Under the pieces are notes generated by a model. That model was given only the letters and a program-made list of their open reading frames with translations, did not search any database and had not been told where the DNA came from. DNA of 64,000 nt from contig NZ_AP022560.1 in NCBI RefSeq assembly GCF_010726085.1, positions 62,001-126,000 on the forward strand. The letters run 5' to 3'. Position numbers and translations under genes: made by a program. Source of the DNA: Mycolicibacterium moriokaense (lineage in GTDB: Bacteria; Actinomycetota; Actinomycetes; Mycobacteriales; Mycobacteriaceae). Each line of letters begins with the position of its first letter. Position 1 is the stretch's first letter. Below are positions 44,269 through 52,968 of this stretch, piece after piece.

Positions 44269-44472
44269 TCAAAGGGATGGCCGATGACCTGGGACGGGAC
44301 TGCCCGCAAGGGGCCCCGCGGCGGCAGGCGGGTGCTGGCACCCCCGCCCGCGTCGAGTGATGACGGAGGTCTGTCCTTGTGCGACTTCATCGAGTATCCG
44401 GCCGAACTGGCTGCTTAGTTCGGTCATACCGATCCGCGGTAGCGAGGGGCCAATCATCAGGGGCCGCAACAT
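44269..44472 (-). CDS. Phd/YefM-like antitoxin, possibly with a damaged C-terminus
   Basis: 67 residues. The segment GMTELSSQFGRILDEVAQGQ followed by TSVITRRGR is the DNA-binding half of prevent-host-death antitoxins. After TRRGR, where VARLVP is usual, the sequence becomes a proline/alanine run, suggesting a frameshift. No toxin gene (PIN, RelE or Doc type) is recognisable next to it. It lies 46 bases downstream of the second tniQ and may be in its operon. Confidence 0.5.
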   Translation of the reverse strand: MLRPLMIGPSLPRIGMTELSSQFGRILDEVAQGQTSVITRRGRGCQHPPAAAGPLAGSPVPGHRPSL

Positions 44473-44518
44473 GTCGGATCCGTACCACGCAGCGCGGCCG
44501 GCGGGGTCGCGGTGGGCG

Positions 44519-45766
44519 TCATCGAGACCACCGGGTCCCGGAGTGGTGTGACATCGAGTCGATGCGAGCGGTGGCGCGGGCCAGACGGTTCTTCTTGCAA
44601 CTTTGTGCTGAGTTGGCGGCGGAGATGTCGAAGCGCCGTCGGAGCTTGAGCGTTGCTCGGGCATCTTCGCGTCCGAGTTGGCAGATGAGACGGGCGAGCG
44701 GTGTGAGCGCTTCGTCGTGGTACACGTCATGGGATTCGAACTTGCCGTCAGCGAGGATGACCTTAGCGAGCAGGTGCTGCGCGGCGGTCGGGTCGTGCGC
44801 GTCCAGTACCGCGGCGGCAAGGGTGCTGGCATGGGCGGTGTGCACGGCCGAGGGCATGGTGGGTCGGGCGGCGCCCCGCGCTGCGCTGGTGTGGCCTGCG
44901 CCGGCGACACGAGCAATGTCGGAGCGCAGCGATGAGTCCGCGGCGCCGCCGAGAATAGCGAAGACGTAACGAGCAAGGGTTTTCACGTCCGTGAGCATGT
45001 CGTGTGGTGTCGGTTGACGTGCGCCGTACACGCGCAGCCGGCTTCGGCTCCCTGCGAGCAGTGCGTTGATGAGCCGCTGCGTCCGCGCCATCGAGAGGCT
45101 CAGGGGGTGGTCGGCTTGCTGAACGTGGGGCAGGTCGGCTCCGCAAGGCCGCCGCTCCCCGAGGAGGTCGACGGTCGGTTGAGCACACCGATCCAACTCG
45201 GGGATCACATAGGTCGGCAGGCGGTAGCGTTGCGGCGCGCCGCACTTGGGGCATCCGTCCTGCAGCAGGCAGTGGTGGGTGGGGCAGGCGAAGGTCCAGT
45301 TGAGTCGCCAGGCGAGCAGCCATCGGCCCCCTGTGTCGGTCAGGCACTGCTGGCACCAGCGCGAGGAGGCTCGCCAGTCCCAGGCCGATGAAGGCAGCGT
45401 TCGAGCACCGCTGAGAGGACCCGCACCACTGCCGGTGCGTGTGAACGCCAAAGCATCGACGACGTCAGAGCCGTAGCCGGTTGCATGAGCGATACCCTCG
45501 ATGTCCGCGGAGCTGAGCAACCGCATCCATGCCCCGTAAAACGAGTTAGGCGTGATGGCGCATTGTTCGACGACGGCACGGCGTGGCACGTGATGGCGGC
45601 GGGCGATCGCGTCGAGCCAGGAGTCCAGCGCCTCGCCGTCGATCGGCGCTACCCGCAGCGGAAAGCTACGGTGAATCCCCGACCATAGGGAGGTGGCGCG
45701 TCGCCCCGCGGACACGACGGCCGGTCGTGCCGGTGTCGCCTGACTCACACTGCGCGCTGCGCCCAC
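44519..45766 (-). CDS. TniQ-family protein, short form (second target selector)
   Basis: 415 residues at most; the GTG at 45766 or one at 45715 may be the start. The TniQ N-terminal region is clear (FPLRVAPIDGEALDSWLDAI, then helices around ITPNSFYGAW), followed by zinc-binding CQQC, HHCLLQDGCPKCG. Compared with the 849-residue TniQ at 46143 it lacks the long C-terminal helix-turn-helix part, ending in a basic helical region. TniQ/TnsD proteins pick target sites and recruit TnsC. It is separated from the main tns operon by a divergent regulator gene, so its expression is probably controlled independently. Confidence 0.87.
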   Translation of the reverse strand: MGAARSVSQATPARPAVVSAGRRATSLWSGIHRSFPLRVAPIDGEALDSWLDAIARRHHVPRRAVVEQCAITPNSFYGAWMRLLSSADIEGIAHATGYGSDVVDALAFTRTGSGAGPLSGARTLPSSAWDWRASSRWCQQCLTDTGGRWLLAWRLNWTFACPTHHCLLQDGCPKCGAPQRYRLPTYVIPELDRCAQPTVDLLGERRPCGADLPHVQQADHPLSLSMARTQRLINALLAGSRSRLRVYGARQPTPHDMLTDVKTLARYVFAILGGAADSSLRSDIARVAGAGHTSAARGAARPTMPSAVHTAHASTLAAAVLDAHDPTAAQHLLAKVILADGKFESHDVYHDEALTPLARLICQLGREDARATLKLRRRFDISAANSAQSCKKNRLARATARIDSMSHHSGTRWSR

Positions 45767-45770
45767 ACCT

Positions 45771-45794
45771 CAGTGTACTGCTAGCGGTACATTA
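45771..45794. promoter_or_regulatory. Operator-like palindrome near the tniQ start
   Basis: GTGTACTGCTAGCGGTAC (45773-45790) is a near-palindrome with GTAC arms. The half GTGTACTGC recurs at 45826-45834, just before the XRE gene. Two copies flanking a divergent promoter are typical binding sites of a small XRE repressor. Confidence 0.55.
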
Positions 45795-45822
45795 CTTGAC
45801 GTATCTCTTGATGTGCTGACTT

Positions 45823-45840
45823 TTGTGTACTGCCAGTGAC
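45823..45840. promoter_or_regulatory. Second operator-like site overlapping the XRE start
   Basis: TTTTGTGTACTGCCAGTG repeats the GTGTACTGC.AG half of the site at 45771 and overlaps the GTG start of the XRE gene, consistent with autorepression. Confidence 0.5.
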
Positions 45841-46129
45841 TACTTGGGGGGTGCCGACACGACTTCCTGCCGATGATCCCGACCGTGCTCAGCAGTGGCA
45901 GCGTCGCCGCGCGTTGGTGGGGGCACGGATCCGAGCGTTGCGGCTGGAGCGGGGGTTGTCGCAGGAGAGTCTGGCGTTGGAGTCGGGGGTGGCGCGGAAT
46001 CAGTTGATTCAGATGGAGCATGGTCGGCGTGGGGTGTTGATCGAGCGGGTGTATGACATTGCGGAGGCGCTGGGGGTGTCGGTGAGCGAGATCGTGGTCG
46101 ACGATCCGGCTGCTAGCGCGCAGCGGTAG
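45836..46129 (+). CDS. XRE-family helix-turn-helix regulator
   Basis: 97 residues, GTG start at 45836. The HTH_3 domain covers residues about 28-85 (GARIRALRLERGLSQESLAL, then RNQLIQMEHGRRGV and YDIAEALGVSVSEIV). It is the only plus-strand gene in the transposition module, placed between the two tniQ genes, with operator-like repeats in its own promoter. It probably represses itself and the divergent second tniQ. No clear ribosome site precedes the GTG, so leaderless translation is possible. Confidence 0.9.
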   Translation: MTTWGVPTRLPADDPDRAQQWQRRRALVGARIRALRLERGLSQESLALESGVARNQLIQMEHGRRGVLIERVYDIAEALGVSVSEIVVDDPAASAQR

Positions 46130-46142
46130 TCCAGTACGAGTG

Positions 46143-48692
46143 TCAGGGTCCGCCGAGTTCGGCCAGGTGGTGCACCGCCGCGAGCACTTCTTCGCCGAAG
46201 TCCGTGCAGCGCAGCGGTTTCTGGGTGAGAAGCCGGGCGCGGAAGTCTTTTTCCAGGCGTGAGATGTGGTGTCCGGTGACGGCCACTCCCCTACCGAGGT
46301 GTTTCCCGGCGTCGGTGAGAGTGGGGAACTGGGTGATCACGGCAAAGCGTTGTAGCCGTTCCCAGCCGCCGTGGCCAACGAGGGCCGGGATGAGGATGGC
46401 CGGAATCTTCGGGTTGTCGCGGAGTTCGGCGTCGGTGTGTCGGGTCACGGTGCGTACCGGCATTCCGAGCGTGGCGGCTTGGGCGGCTACCGCTCCGCAG
46501 CGGATGTGGAGTTCTCGCGCGAGGTCTGCACACGAGCGTTGGTGGACGATGCATTCGGTGTAGAGCCAGTCGGGATCAACAGGTTTGGTCGGTCGCGGCC
46601 CCGACGGCCGTAGGGCAATCGTGTAGTCGTGCATTAAGCGAGAGATGGTCGGCTTGCTGAACCCGGTCAGGGCGGCGATGTCGGCGAGGCTGCGTTGCTC
46701 CTGGCTGTACAGGGCGACGAGGCGTTCCCGCGGGAGCGCTTCGGCGGCTTGCTGATACACCCTCCCAGGCCGCCGGGCGCCGATCCGTTGTGTTCGCGGG
46801 GGCCGTGGCAGCGCCGGGGCGGGCTGCTGTTCGAGTGCGTAACGAATGAGGTCGGCGCTGACGCCCAACTGCTGGCTGGTGGCGGCGATGGTGCGGCGGT
46901 CAACCCGGATGAGTCGGTGTAGCTCGGCGATCTCGATATCGCCGAGCTCGACACCGGGTAACGAGAGGCCGGCGGCGATACTCGTCGGGGGTTCCCACAG
47001 CACCGGCTCGTCCTGAATGCCCTGGTTTGCGAGAAATCTCGTTGCGTGACGGTGTAGGGCGCGGCTGAGCTGCGGGGTGAGTCGGCCTGGGAATTCCCTG
47101 AGCTCGGTGTCGGCGTCGTCAGGGCCGGTGCGGGGTTTGGTGGTGCCGCGGATCTGGTGCTGCAGGTAGCTGCGTGGGTGGGCTGCCGAGCATCTCTGGT
47201 GGCCGAGGCTTCCGCAGATGCGGTCCCACTCATCCTGGGCGAGCAGGCCGCGGTAGTCCAGGTCGCGTCGCCGCGCGTAGTCGATCGGTGCAGTCTCCTC
47301 GCTGAGGTAGTCCGATAGGGCAGCGAGGGCGTCGCGGATCGCGGGCCAGTGCGGCGATTCTTTCAGCCGCCACAGTAGGTAGATGGCGTTGAGGCGAGCG
47401 AGGTCGCCGCCGAGATGCGCGGCGGCCTCGGCGATGTCCAGGTCGCTGCCGACCAGCAGAACGGCGGCAGCCAGCACCGCCCGCGAGCTGGAATGCGCCA
47501 ACGTCGGCGGGCTCAACCGCAACGCCCAGCCCGGCCACAACGCTGTGGGCAGCGCCCGAATCAGCCGCTGCTGCCGCTGCGCGTCGGTGGCGTGCAGCCT
47601 CGGAAAGGTGCTGCCGAGGCGGCACTGCAACTGCGCAGCGGGGCTCAGGCGGTCACCGAGTGCGGTGAAATGCAGAGCCTGCAGCACCGGGCTCGCCGAC
47701 GGCCCGGCCGGCAGGTCGAGATAGGTCCATTGATGCAGCACGTAGCGGCTCACCTCTTCAGGCAGCGCTGCCAGCGGCGCGGCCGCCGCGGCCAGGTCGG
47801 GCCTGCTGAGCACGGTGACGGCCGCGGTGATCGCCGCCGCGCACGTCAGGACCGACGACGACATCGGCGCGTTGGCCGACTGCCGCTGGTGTCGATATTG
47901 TGCGGCCAGCTCGACGGGCAGCAGGTCGTCGAGGTGGCGGCCCGCGGTGGCCGACAGGATGCCGCGGCCAAGGATGCGGATATCGGCCAGCACGTCCCGA
48001 ACTGGCATCGGACGCTGCGCGTAGAGCCCAAATCGTCCGCTGTCGGCGGCGAGCAGCTCGACCAGCACCTGCTGGGCGAGCAGAGTGGGATGATCAGCCG
48101 CCAACATGGTAACCGGGGTGTCGGCCAGGTCGGCGTCGCAGCGGGGCCGGCTTCTGCCGGCAGCCGTAGGGCTGGGGTGAGCACAATGCACCGGACGCGG
48201 TGGGGCAGCGTGGAGGGGTTGAGGAGCGCGTTGGCGCCGGCCGCAGCGCGGGCAGTATTCGGCCAACAGGCACCGATGCTGCAGGCAGGCGAAGCTCCAC
48301 ATCAACCGCCACTGCAGCAGCCACGTTCCCCCGCTGGCGCCCAGGCAGTGCGGACAGAACCGCCACCCGCCGTGGTGGCGCGGCATGGTTGCGGTCAGAT
48401 CCGCTGTCGCTTCCTGAGCCCAGGACACGGTCGCTAGATAGTGCGCCAACGTCATCGCGTGCACCTGCATCGGCATGAGACCTGTTGCAGCGGCGATCCG
48501 TTGCGCGTCGTCCTCGCTCACCGAGCCAGCAGTGACGCGGGTGCGTACATCGGCAACGGTGTCTACGCCCATGTGAAGGTAGAGCGCGTTGAGCGACGTG
48601 TTGTGGCGCACCGCGACGGCATGCAACCAGGAATCCAGCGCCTCCCCCGCCGCGGGTCTTGTAATCAGGGGTAGCGCGCGGACGGTGGTCAT
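46143..48692 (-). CDS. tniQ: TniQ/TnsD-family target-selection protein, long form
   Basis: 849 residues. N-terminal TniQ domain (LPLITRPAAGEALDSWLHAV) and zinc-finger residues CPHC, HRCLLAEYCPRCG at about residues 110-155. The C-terminal third holds about four helix-turn-helix units: about 587-620, 660-690, 710-745 and 783-822. The last looks like a LysR-type winged helix (FPTLTDAGKHLG and HHISRLEKDF, then LLTQKPLRCTDFGEEVLAA). This is a TnsD-like protein that would read a specific chromosomal attachment sequence. Overlaps the tnsC stop by ATGA and ends 13 bases from the XRE gene end. Confidence 0.9.
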   Translation of the reverse strand: MTTVRALPLITRPAAGEALDSWLHAVAVRHNTSLNALYLHMGVDTVADVRTRVTAGSVSEDDAQRIAAATGLMPMQVHAMTLAHYLATVSWAQEATADLTATMPRHHGGWRFCPHCLGASGGTWLLQWRLMWSFACLQHRCLLAEYCPRCGRRQRAPQPLHAAPPRPVHCAHPSPTAAGRSRPRCDADLADTPVTMLAADHPTLLAQQVLVELLAADSGRFGLYAQRPMPVRDVLADIRILGRGILSATAGRHLDDLLPVELAAQYRHQRQSANAPMSSSVLTCAAAITAAVTVLSRPDLAAAAAPLAALPEEVSRYVLHQWTYLDLPAGPSASPVLQALHFTALGDRLSPAAQLQCRLGSTFPRLHATDAQRQQRLIRALPTALWPGWALRLSPPTLAHSSSRAVLAAAVLLVGSDLDIAEAAAHLGGDLARLNAIYLLWRLKESPHWPAIRDALAALSDYLSEETAPIDYARRRDLDYRGLLAQDEWDRICGSLGHQRCSAAHPRSYLQHQIRGTTKPRTGPDDADTELREFPGRLTPQLSRALHRHATRFLANQGIQDEPVLWEPPTSIAAGLSLPGVELGDIEIAELHRLIRVDRRTIAATSQQLGVSADLIRYALEQQPAPALPRPPRTQRIGARRPGRVYQQAAEALPRERLVALYSQEQRSLADIAALTGFSKPTISRLMHDYTIALRPSGPRPTKPVDPDWLYTECIVHQRSCADLARELHIRCGAVAAQAATLGMPVRTVTRHTDAELRDNPKIPAILIPALVGHGGWERLQRFAVITQFPTLTDAGKHLGRGVAVTGHHISRLEKDFRARLLTQKPLRCTDFGEEVLAAVHHLAELGGP

Positions 48693-49870
48693 GGCGGGCT
48701 GGGCGAGGCGCGCAGCCGGGTGGTCTTCTTGCCGGTGCGAAACGCGGCGTGCAGTTCGCGGCGGCCGAGTTCGGCGGCGCTGTCGATGCGGCAGGACTCG
48801 AGGAGCTCGACGGTGAGCTTCTCAGTGCCGGTGCGCATGGCTTTCTGGCAGCCCAGCCGGATCAGCGCCATCAACGAGCCGATGTGGCCCGTGCTGCGCA
48901 CGAACAACTGATCCGAGAGGTCATCGGCGAGCATGCCCGGATACTTCTGAGTCAGCAGCAGCCGTTGTTCGAGGGTCAGCAGTAAATCCCGCCAACGCTG
49001 TCGCTGCTTTTCGGTGCCGACCTTAAACGGTGACATGTCCACCGGCGTGGTGCAGCGCAGCAGCTGTTCCATCTCGTGATCGCGGTAGGAGTTGCAGTCA
49101 TCGAGTAGCGCGTTGCGCTCATGCAGTCCGATCCCGATGAGCAACACCGTCAGTGGAAACTCGTTGGCGAGGTATTTGAACTGGTTACTCAGATCGGTCA
49201 TGCGTTCCCGGCGGCCCCGCAAGAAGTGCAGGTCATCGATAATGAGCAGCCTTGTCTCACAGGAGGACACATCATCAAGAGCGAACCGCAGCAGTTGTTG
49301 CGCGCTGGCCCGCTGCCCTCCCGGGTGGGCGTAGAAGTCGCATATTGCCGCGTTGAACTCGCGGGTGCCGGTGGAGGCGGTCATTCCGATCCGGCACACC
49401 GGCCACCTCTCATCTCCGGCGCGTGTCGTTGCCCCGTAACGCTCGATATGTCTGCGGTGCAGGCGTTTCCCGAACACCCGCGAGACGGTGCTCTTACCCA
49501 GCCCGGGCAGCCCGCTGAGCGCGATCATCGGTTTGGTGTCCTCACCGGTCTGGCAGTTGCAGGCCACGAAGTCTTCGAGTTGCTCCAGCACGGATTGGCA
49601 TTCGGCGGTCATCACCGTGCCCATTTGGGCGTGCCAGCGGCGGCGCTGATCGTTGTAGTCCTCGCTGGCAGCCGCACCCAAATGACGTAGTTGTTTGTGG
49701 GACAGGGCTTCCGGCCGGTCCAGGGTCGGTGCGTCGACCATGTCGCGCCACCCTTCCTTGCGGGCGAGGGTGAGATTGTCCAGATACTCGCGAGGGTTTC
49801 TGATGTCCGATTTGCCCCGCGACGGCCTGGCAGGTCGCCGCTTCGGTGTCGAGGACTTCGGTGAGGTCAT
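48689..49870 (-). CDS. tnsC: TnsC/TniB AAA+ ATPase
   Basis: 393 residues. Walker A GLPGLGKST at about 120-128 and Walker B LLIIDDLHFL at about 208-217; R-rich sensor regions follow. It is the ATP-dependent link between target selector (TniQ) and transposase (TnsB). Overlaps tnsB by ATGA upstream and tniQ by ATGA downstream, so the three are translated in step. Confidence 0.93.
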   Translation of the reverse strand: MTSPKSSTPKRRPARPSRGKSDIRNPREYLDNLTLARKEGWRDMVDAPTLDRPEALSHKQLRHLGAAASEDYNDQRRRWHAQMGTVMTAECQSVLEQLEDFVACNCQTGEDTKPMIALSGLPGLGKSTVSRVFGKRLHRRHIERYGATTRAGDERWPVCRIGMTASTGTREFNAAICDFYAHPGGQRASAQQLLRFALDDVSSCETRLLIIDDLHFLRGRRERMTDLSNQFKYLANEFPLTVLLIGIGLHERNALLDDCNSYRDHEMEQLLRCTTPVDMSPFKVGTEKQRQRWRDLLLTLEQRLLLTQKYPGMLADDLSDQLFVRSTGHIGSLMALIRLGCQKAMRTGTEKLTVELLESCRIDSAAELGRRELHAAFRTGKKTTRLRASPSPP

Positions 49871-52029
49871 TCCACCTCCAGCACACCGTCGTAGAAGCTG
49901 CCGTGCTCCAGCGGCGGCTCGTCGGCGTCATCGGCTTCGCCGGGTACCTCGTCGAGGTCATCAACGAACGCATCAGCGCCGGCGTCGTGGGCCCGCTCGC
50001 CGGGTTCGCGATCCAATGCTTTAGCGACCGAGCGCAATTCGGCGCTGTCCGGTGGCGGGTTGAGATCACCGATGAGGCTGGACTGCTCGCGGGCCACCCG
50101 CAGTGCCCGGCGACGCTCGGCCATCGAGTTCGCGACGCTGAGTTTGCGGCGTTCCAGGAAGCTAGTGATCGCCAGCGGGTCATCGACATACCGGTTCTGG
50201 GCTTTGGCCAAGGTACGCTCGAACCGCAGGATTTCCTCGCTCATCGGGGCGTCAAGCATGTCGGCGTACTCCCACACCAACGGATGCCAGCGGCGGGTGC
50301 GGTGGTCGCGGAAGTACACCTTGGTGATGTCGTCGACGTTGTAGGCGATCGGCCACTTCTGGTTCGGATACGGGCTTTTCTCCTTCGCGCGTCCGGCGAC
50401 GATGTCTCCTTTGTAGCGGCGCGTTCCCACCTCGATGCCGTAATGCTGGATGACGCGCCACACCACCGGCAGAAACTCATAGGCCAGATCGGGATCGCGC
50501 GGCACCTCCAGGTAACCGGCGCGTGGCACCCCGTGGGCGAACATCTCCGCCGGGGTCATCGTCAGCCCCGGGACTCCCAGCCCGGTCAGACTGTCGTGGG
50601 CGCTGTGGTGATAGATGACGGCGATCCACTCCCGGATGATGGCTTCCAGCTCATCGAGGTAGAACCAGGCATCCTGTTCCGGCGACACCCCGCGCGCGAA
50701 AATGTCCTGACCCTTATAGCCAGGCAGCTCCTGCAGCAGACCCACCCGCAGCGTGGAGAAGAACCGTTCCACCGGCCCCTTATCGCGGGGTTGGCGCAAC
50801 CGGGCCGGCTGGATTGAGATCCCCAACCGCTGACACACGCTGTTGAGGTGCGCGCTGACATAGATCCGGCCGTGATCGACAACCAGGGTGTCGGGCACGA
50901 CCGCCGGGGTCGCCGCCGGCACACTGCCCGGGTCGAGAGCGTCCTGTTCGACGAGCACCGAGCGCGGGATCCCGCGTGGTGGCCACATCGCTTCGGTCGG
51001 CCAGTCCCGCCCCGCCGGTCGCGGCCGACACGTCTCGTACAACACCGCCGCTGCATCAATGGATTTCGTCGACACCGGGGTCAGCCGCAACCCGGTGACG
51101 CAGCGGCTGTACCAGTCCATCGCCACCGTCAGCTCGGCGTTCACCCACGTCAACGTGTAGGGATCCATCGCGAACACATCCAGGCGGGTGGTGTCCATCA
51201 GCAGGTACTCCCCCGGCCGCATCGGATGCAGCTTGCCGTACACCTCGTTCGACCGAGAAGCGATGTCGCGGTTGCGTTTCGTGCTCTGCTTAAACAGCGG
51301 CCGCTGGTCCTCGAGGCCGGCCAGGATCCGATACGCCGTGCGCTGCGACGGCAACTTCACCACACCCACACCGAACCGGGCGTCCAGACGAGCCTGGGTG
51401 CGTCGAATTACCAAGTCCTCGTTAGGCTTCGACATATCCATGTACTCGCCCATCACTTCCAGCGCCGTCTCCTGCCACCGCGGATCCTGCCGCCCACCCA
51501 TGCCAGGCTGCACCGCGCGCTGCGAGATCAAGCCCGCCTCTCCATGGATGCGGTATCGCTGGACCCACCGCTCGACCGTGCGATAGGCCGCATCGACGCC
51601 AGCTTCCTGCAGTTCACGAGCTTTGGCCGCATAACGCTGCATCAGCCGCACGTCCGGACCATATTCAAGTCTGGGTTCACCCGGCAAAGCGGTTGCCGCG
51701 CATCCGGATCTGAATCCGGTCAGAACTTCGCGCACGTGCGCTGCTCGTTCGCACGCCTGCTGTCGCACCGCTGCCGGAACGGCCGACAACACGACGGCAG
51801 CCACGTCAGTCTCGTCTTGGGCAGCCGCACCATCGTCGGCTGGCAGAAACCGGACACGATCAGACATCAACAACTCATGGATAGACAAGCGACGCAGGAC
51901 GTTACCGCGCACCGTTTTCGCGAGTACTTCCAAACAGCCACCGAGGACATGCATATCGACGATCTCGTGCACGCTGCCTTCATAGGTGAAGCGAGTACCG
52001 ACACGCACAGGTGTCGATGCACCCGTCAT
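49867..52029 (-). CDS. tnsB: TnsB DDE transposase
   Basis: 720 residues. Catalytic residues are visible: D279 (LLMDTTRLDV), D385 (LVVDHGRIYV) and E421 (PRDKGPVERFF), a D-x35-E spacing normal for this family. Upstream helix-turn-helix segments (TVERWVQRYRIHGEAGL, and around residue 205-235) would bind the transposon ends; the C-terminal acidic tail probably contacts TnsC. It cuts the 3' ends and joins them to the target. Confidence 0.94.
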   Translation of the reverse strand: MTGASTPVRVGTRFTYEGSVHEIVDMHVLGGCLEVLAKTVRGNVLRRLSIHELLMSDRVRFLPADDGAAAQDETDVAAVVLSAVPAAVRQQACERAAHVREVLTGFRSGCAATALPGEPRLEYGPDVRLMQRYAAKARELQEAGVDAAYRTVERWVQRYRIHGEAGLISQRAVQPGMGGRQDPRWQETALEVMGEYMDMSKPNEDLVIRRTQARLDARFGVGVVKLPSQRTAYRILAGLEDQRPLFKQSTKRNRDIASRSNEVYGKLHPMRPGEYLLMDTTRLDVFAMDPYTLTWVNAELTVAMDWYSRCVTGLRLTPVSTKSIDAAAVLYETCRPRPAGRDWPTEAMWPPRGIPRSVLVEQDALDPGSVPAATPAVVPDTLVVDHGRIYVSAHLNSVCQRLGISIQPARLRQPRDKGPVERFFSTLRVGLLQELPGYKGQDIFARGVSPEQDAWFYLDELEAIIREWIAVIYHHSAHDSLTGLGVPGLTMTPAEMFAHGVPRAGYLEVPRDPDLAYEFLPVVWRVIQHYGIEVGTRRYKGDIVAGRAKEKSPYPNQKWPIAYNVDDITKVYFRDHRTRRWHPLVWEYADMLDAPMSEEILRFERTLAKAQNRYVDDPLAITSFLERRKLSVANSMAERRRALRVAREQSSLIGDLNPPPDSAELRSVAKALDREPGERAHDAGADAFVDDLDEVPGEADDADEPPLEHGSFYDGVLEVE

Positions 52030-52856
52030 CGCGGTAACCCCAATACGCTCGAGGGTCGAAGCGGCTGGTCGAGGTCAACCCAGAACTCTTGAGTCCACAA
52101 TGCGTGCAGCAGTGCACTACGCATCACCGGCAGCGCAACCGCCGTACCAATCACCGACTCCGCATCATCAATCCGCCGGCCAACCAAATCATCCCGACGG
52201 CAACGTATCTGGTCGAGCGCGTCCGTCGAGATGTATCGCTTGCGGCGGTACCCGGCAAGAAATCGCACGTTTCCCAGCAGGACTGCCGGTTGTTCGCTGA
52301 CCACCCGATAGTCCCAACCCAGGGATCCGATAACCTCGCGAGTCCAAGAGCACAGCACCTGAATCTTCGGATTTCCGTCAAGACGTTCCCTGCGGACCAC
52401 ATCAACGGCGACCAACCCAGCCGTGGTGCGCCACAGGAAATCCGGAATGTGGCGTCGCAGTCGACCATTCACCACCGCTTGCAACAGGAACGGCTGAGCA
52501 GCGATCTCGAGCACCGAGACATCGAAATCCGCCATCAACAGCGACGACAGTTCCAACCGTGACTCGTAGATAACATGGTTGTCTTCAGTGGCGGCCCAAT
52601 AGCTGCCCGAGTAATGACGCTGCCCTTTGTACCAGCCAAACGTCCGCCACGGAATCGCGGCAAACAATGCCGCCTCCGACACCTCAACCGCCGCGAAACG
52701 CTCAGTTTCACCGTTCGCGAGGCGCAGATCGATGGTCGCCGTCGAGATATCCACCTCAACGGAACCGGGCACTTTCCAGTGTTGCGGCGTCAGTCCGTCC
52801 GCCGACGACCGCTCAGCGGCCGTGGCTGCGATAGATGAACCATCCCATGCCAACAT
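52026..52856 (-). CDS. tnsA: TnsA-like endonuclease
   Basis: 276 residues from the ATG at 52856 with GGAG upstream; the frame to 53012 adds 52 residues of unlikely sequence. Nuclease core: YESRLELSSLLMADFDV (E102 the probable metal ligand), RRHIPDFL (D139) and GLVAVDVVRRERL (D152). Where TnsA normally has E/D-x-K/R, the third position is valine (154) with arginine next to it, so the active-site basic residue is shifted or lost. With an active TnsA the element moves by cut-and-paste; without it, by copy-in cointegrate. First gene of the operon. Confidence 0.85.
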   Translation of the reverse strand: MLAWDGSSIAATAAERSSADGLTPQHWKVPGSVEVDISTATIDLRLANGETERFAAVEVSEAALFAAIPWRTFGWYKGQRHYSGSYWAATEDNHVIYESRLELSSLLMADFDVSVLEIAAQPFLLQAVVNGRLRRHIPDFLWRTTAGLVAVDVVRRERLDGNPKIQVLCSWTREVIGSLGWDYRVVSEQPAVLLGNVRFLAGYRRKRYISTDALDQIRCRRDDLVGRRIDDAESVIGTAVALPVMRSALLHALWTQEFWVDLDQPLRPSSVLGLPR

Positions 52857-52957
52857 TTGACTGCTCCGCCACCGAGGGCGTCCAAGAAGCGTGCGCCTCC
52901 AGCCGGGGACAAAGCAATAGCAAAAAGGAATTCCGGCCGCGCAGATCCATGTAGCGG

Positions 52958-52968
52958 CGACGCTCGGA
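52958..52968. repeat. Direct repeat, left copy, flanking the IS256-family element
   Basis: CGACGCTCGGA, repeated exactly at 54412-54422; contains the probable 8-9 base target duplication. Confidence 0.6.

Noticed and set aside
44008..44418. Plus-strand frame of 136 residues
   Set aside because: It is opposite the antitoxin-like ORF and the small ORF, which have better codon use; the product resembles nothing.
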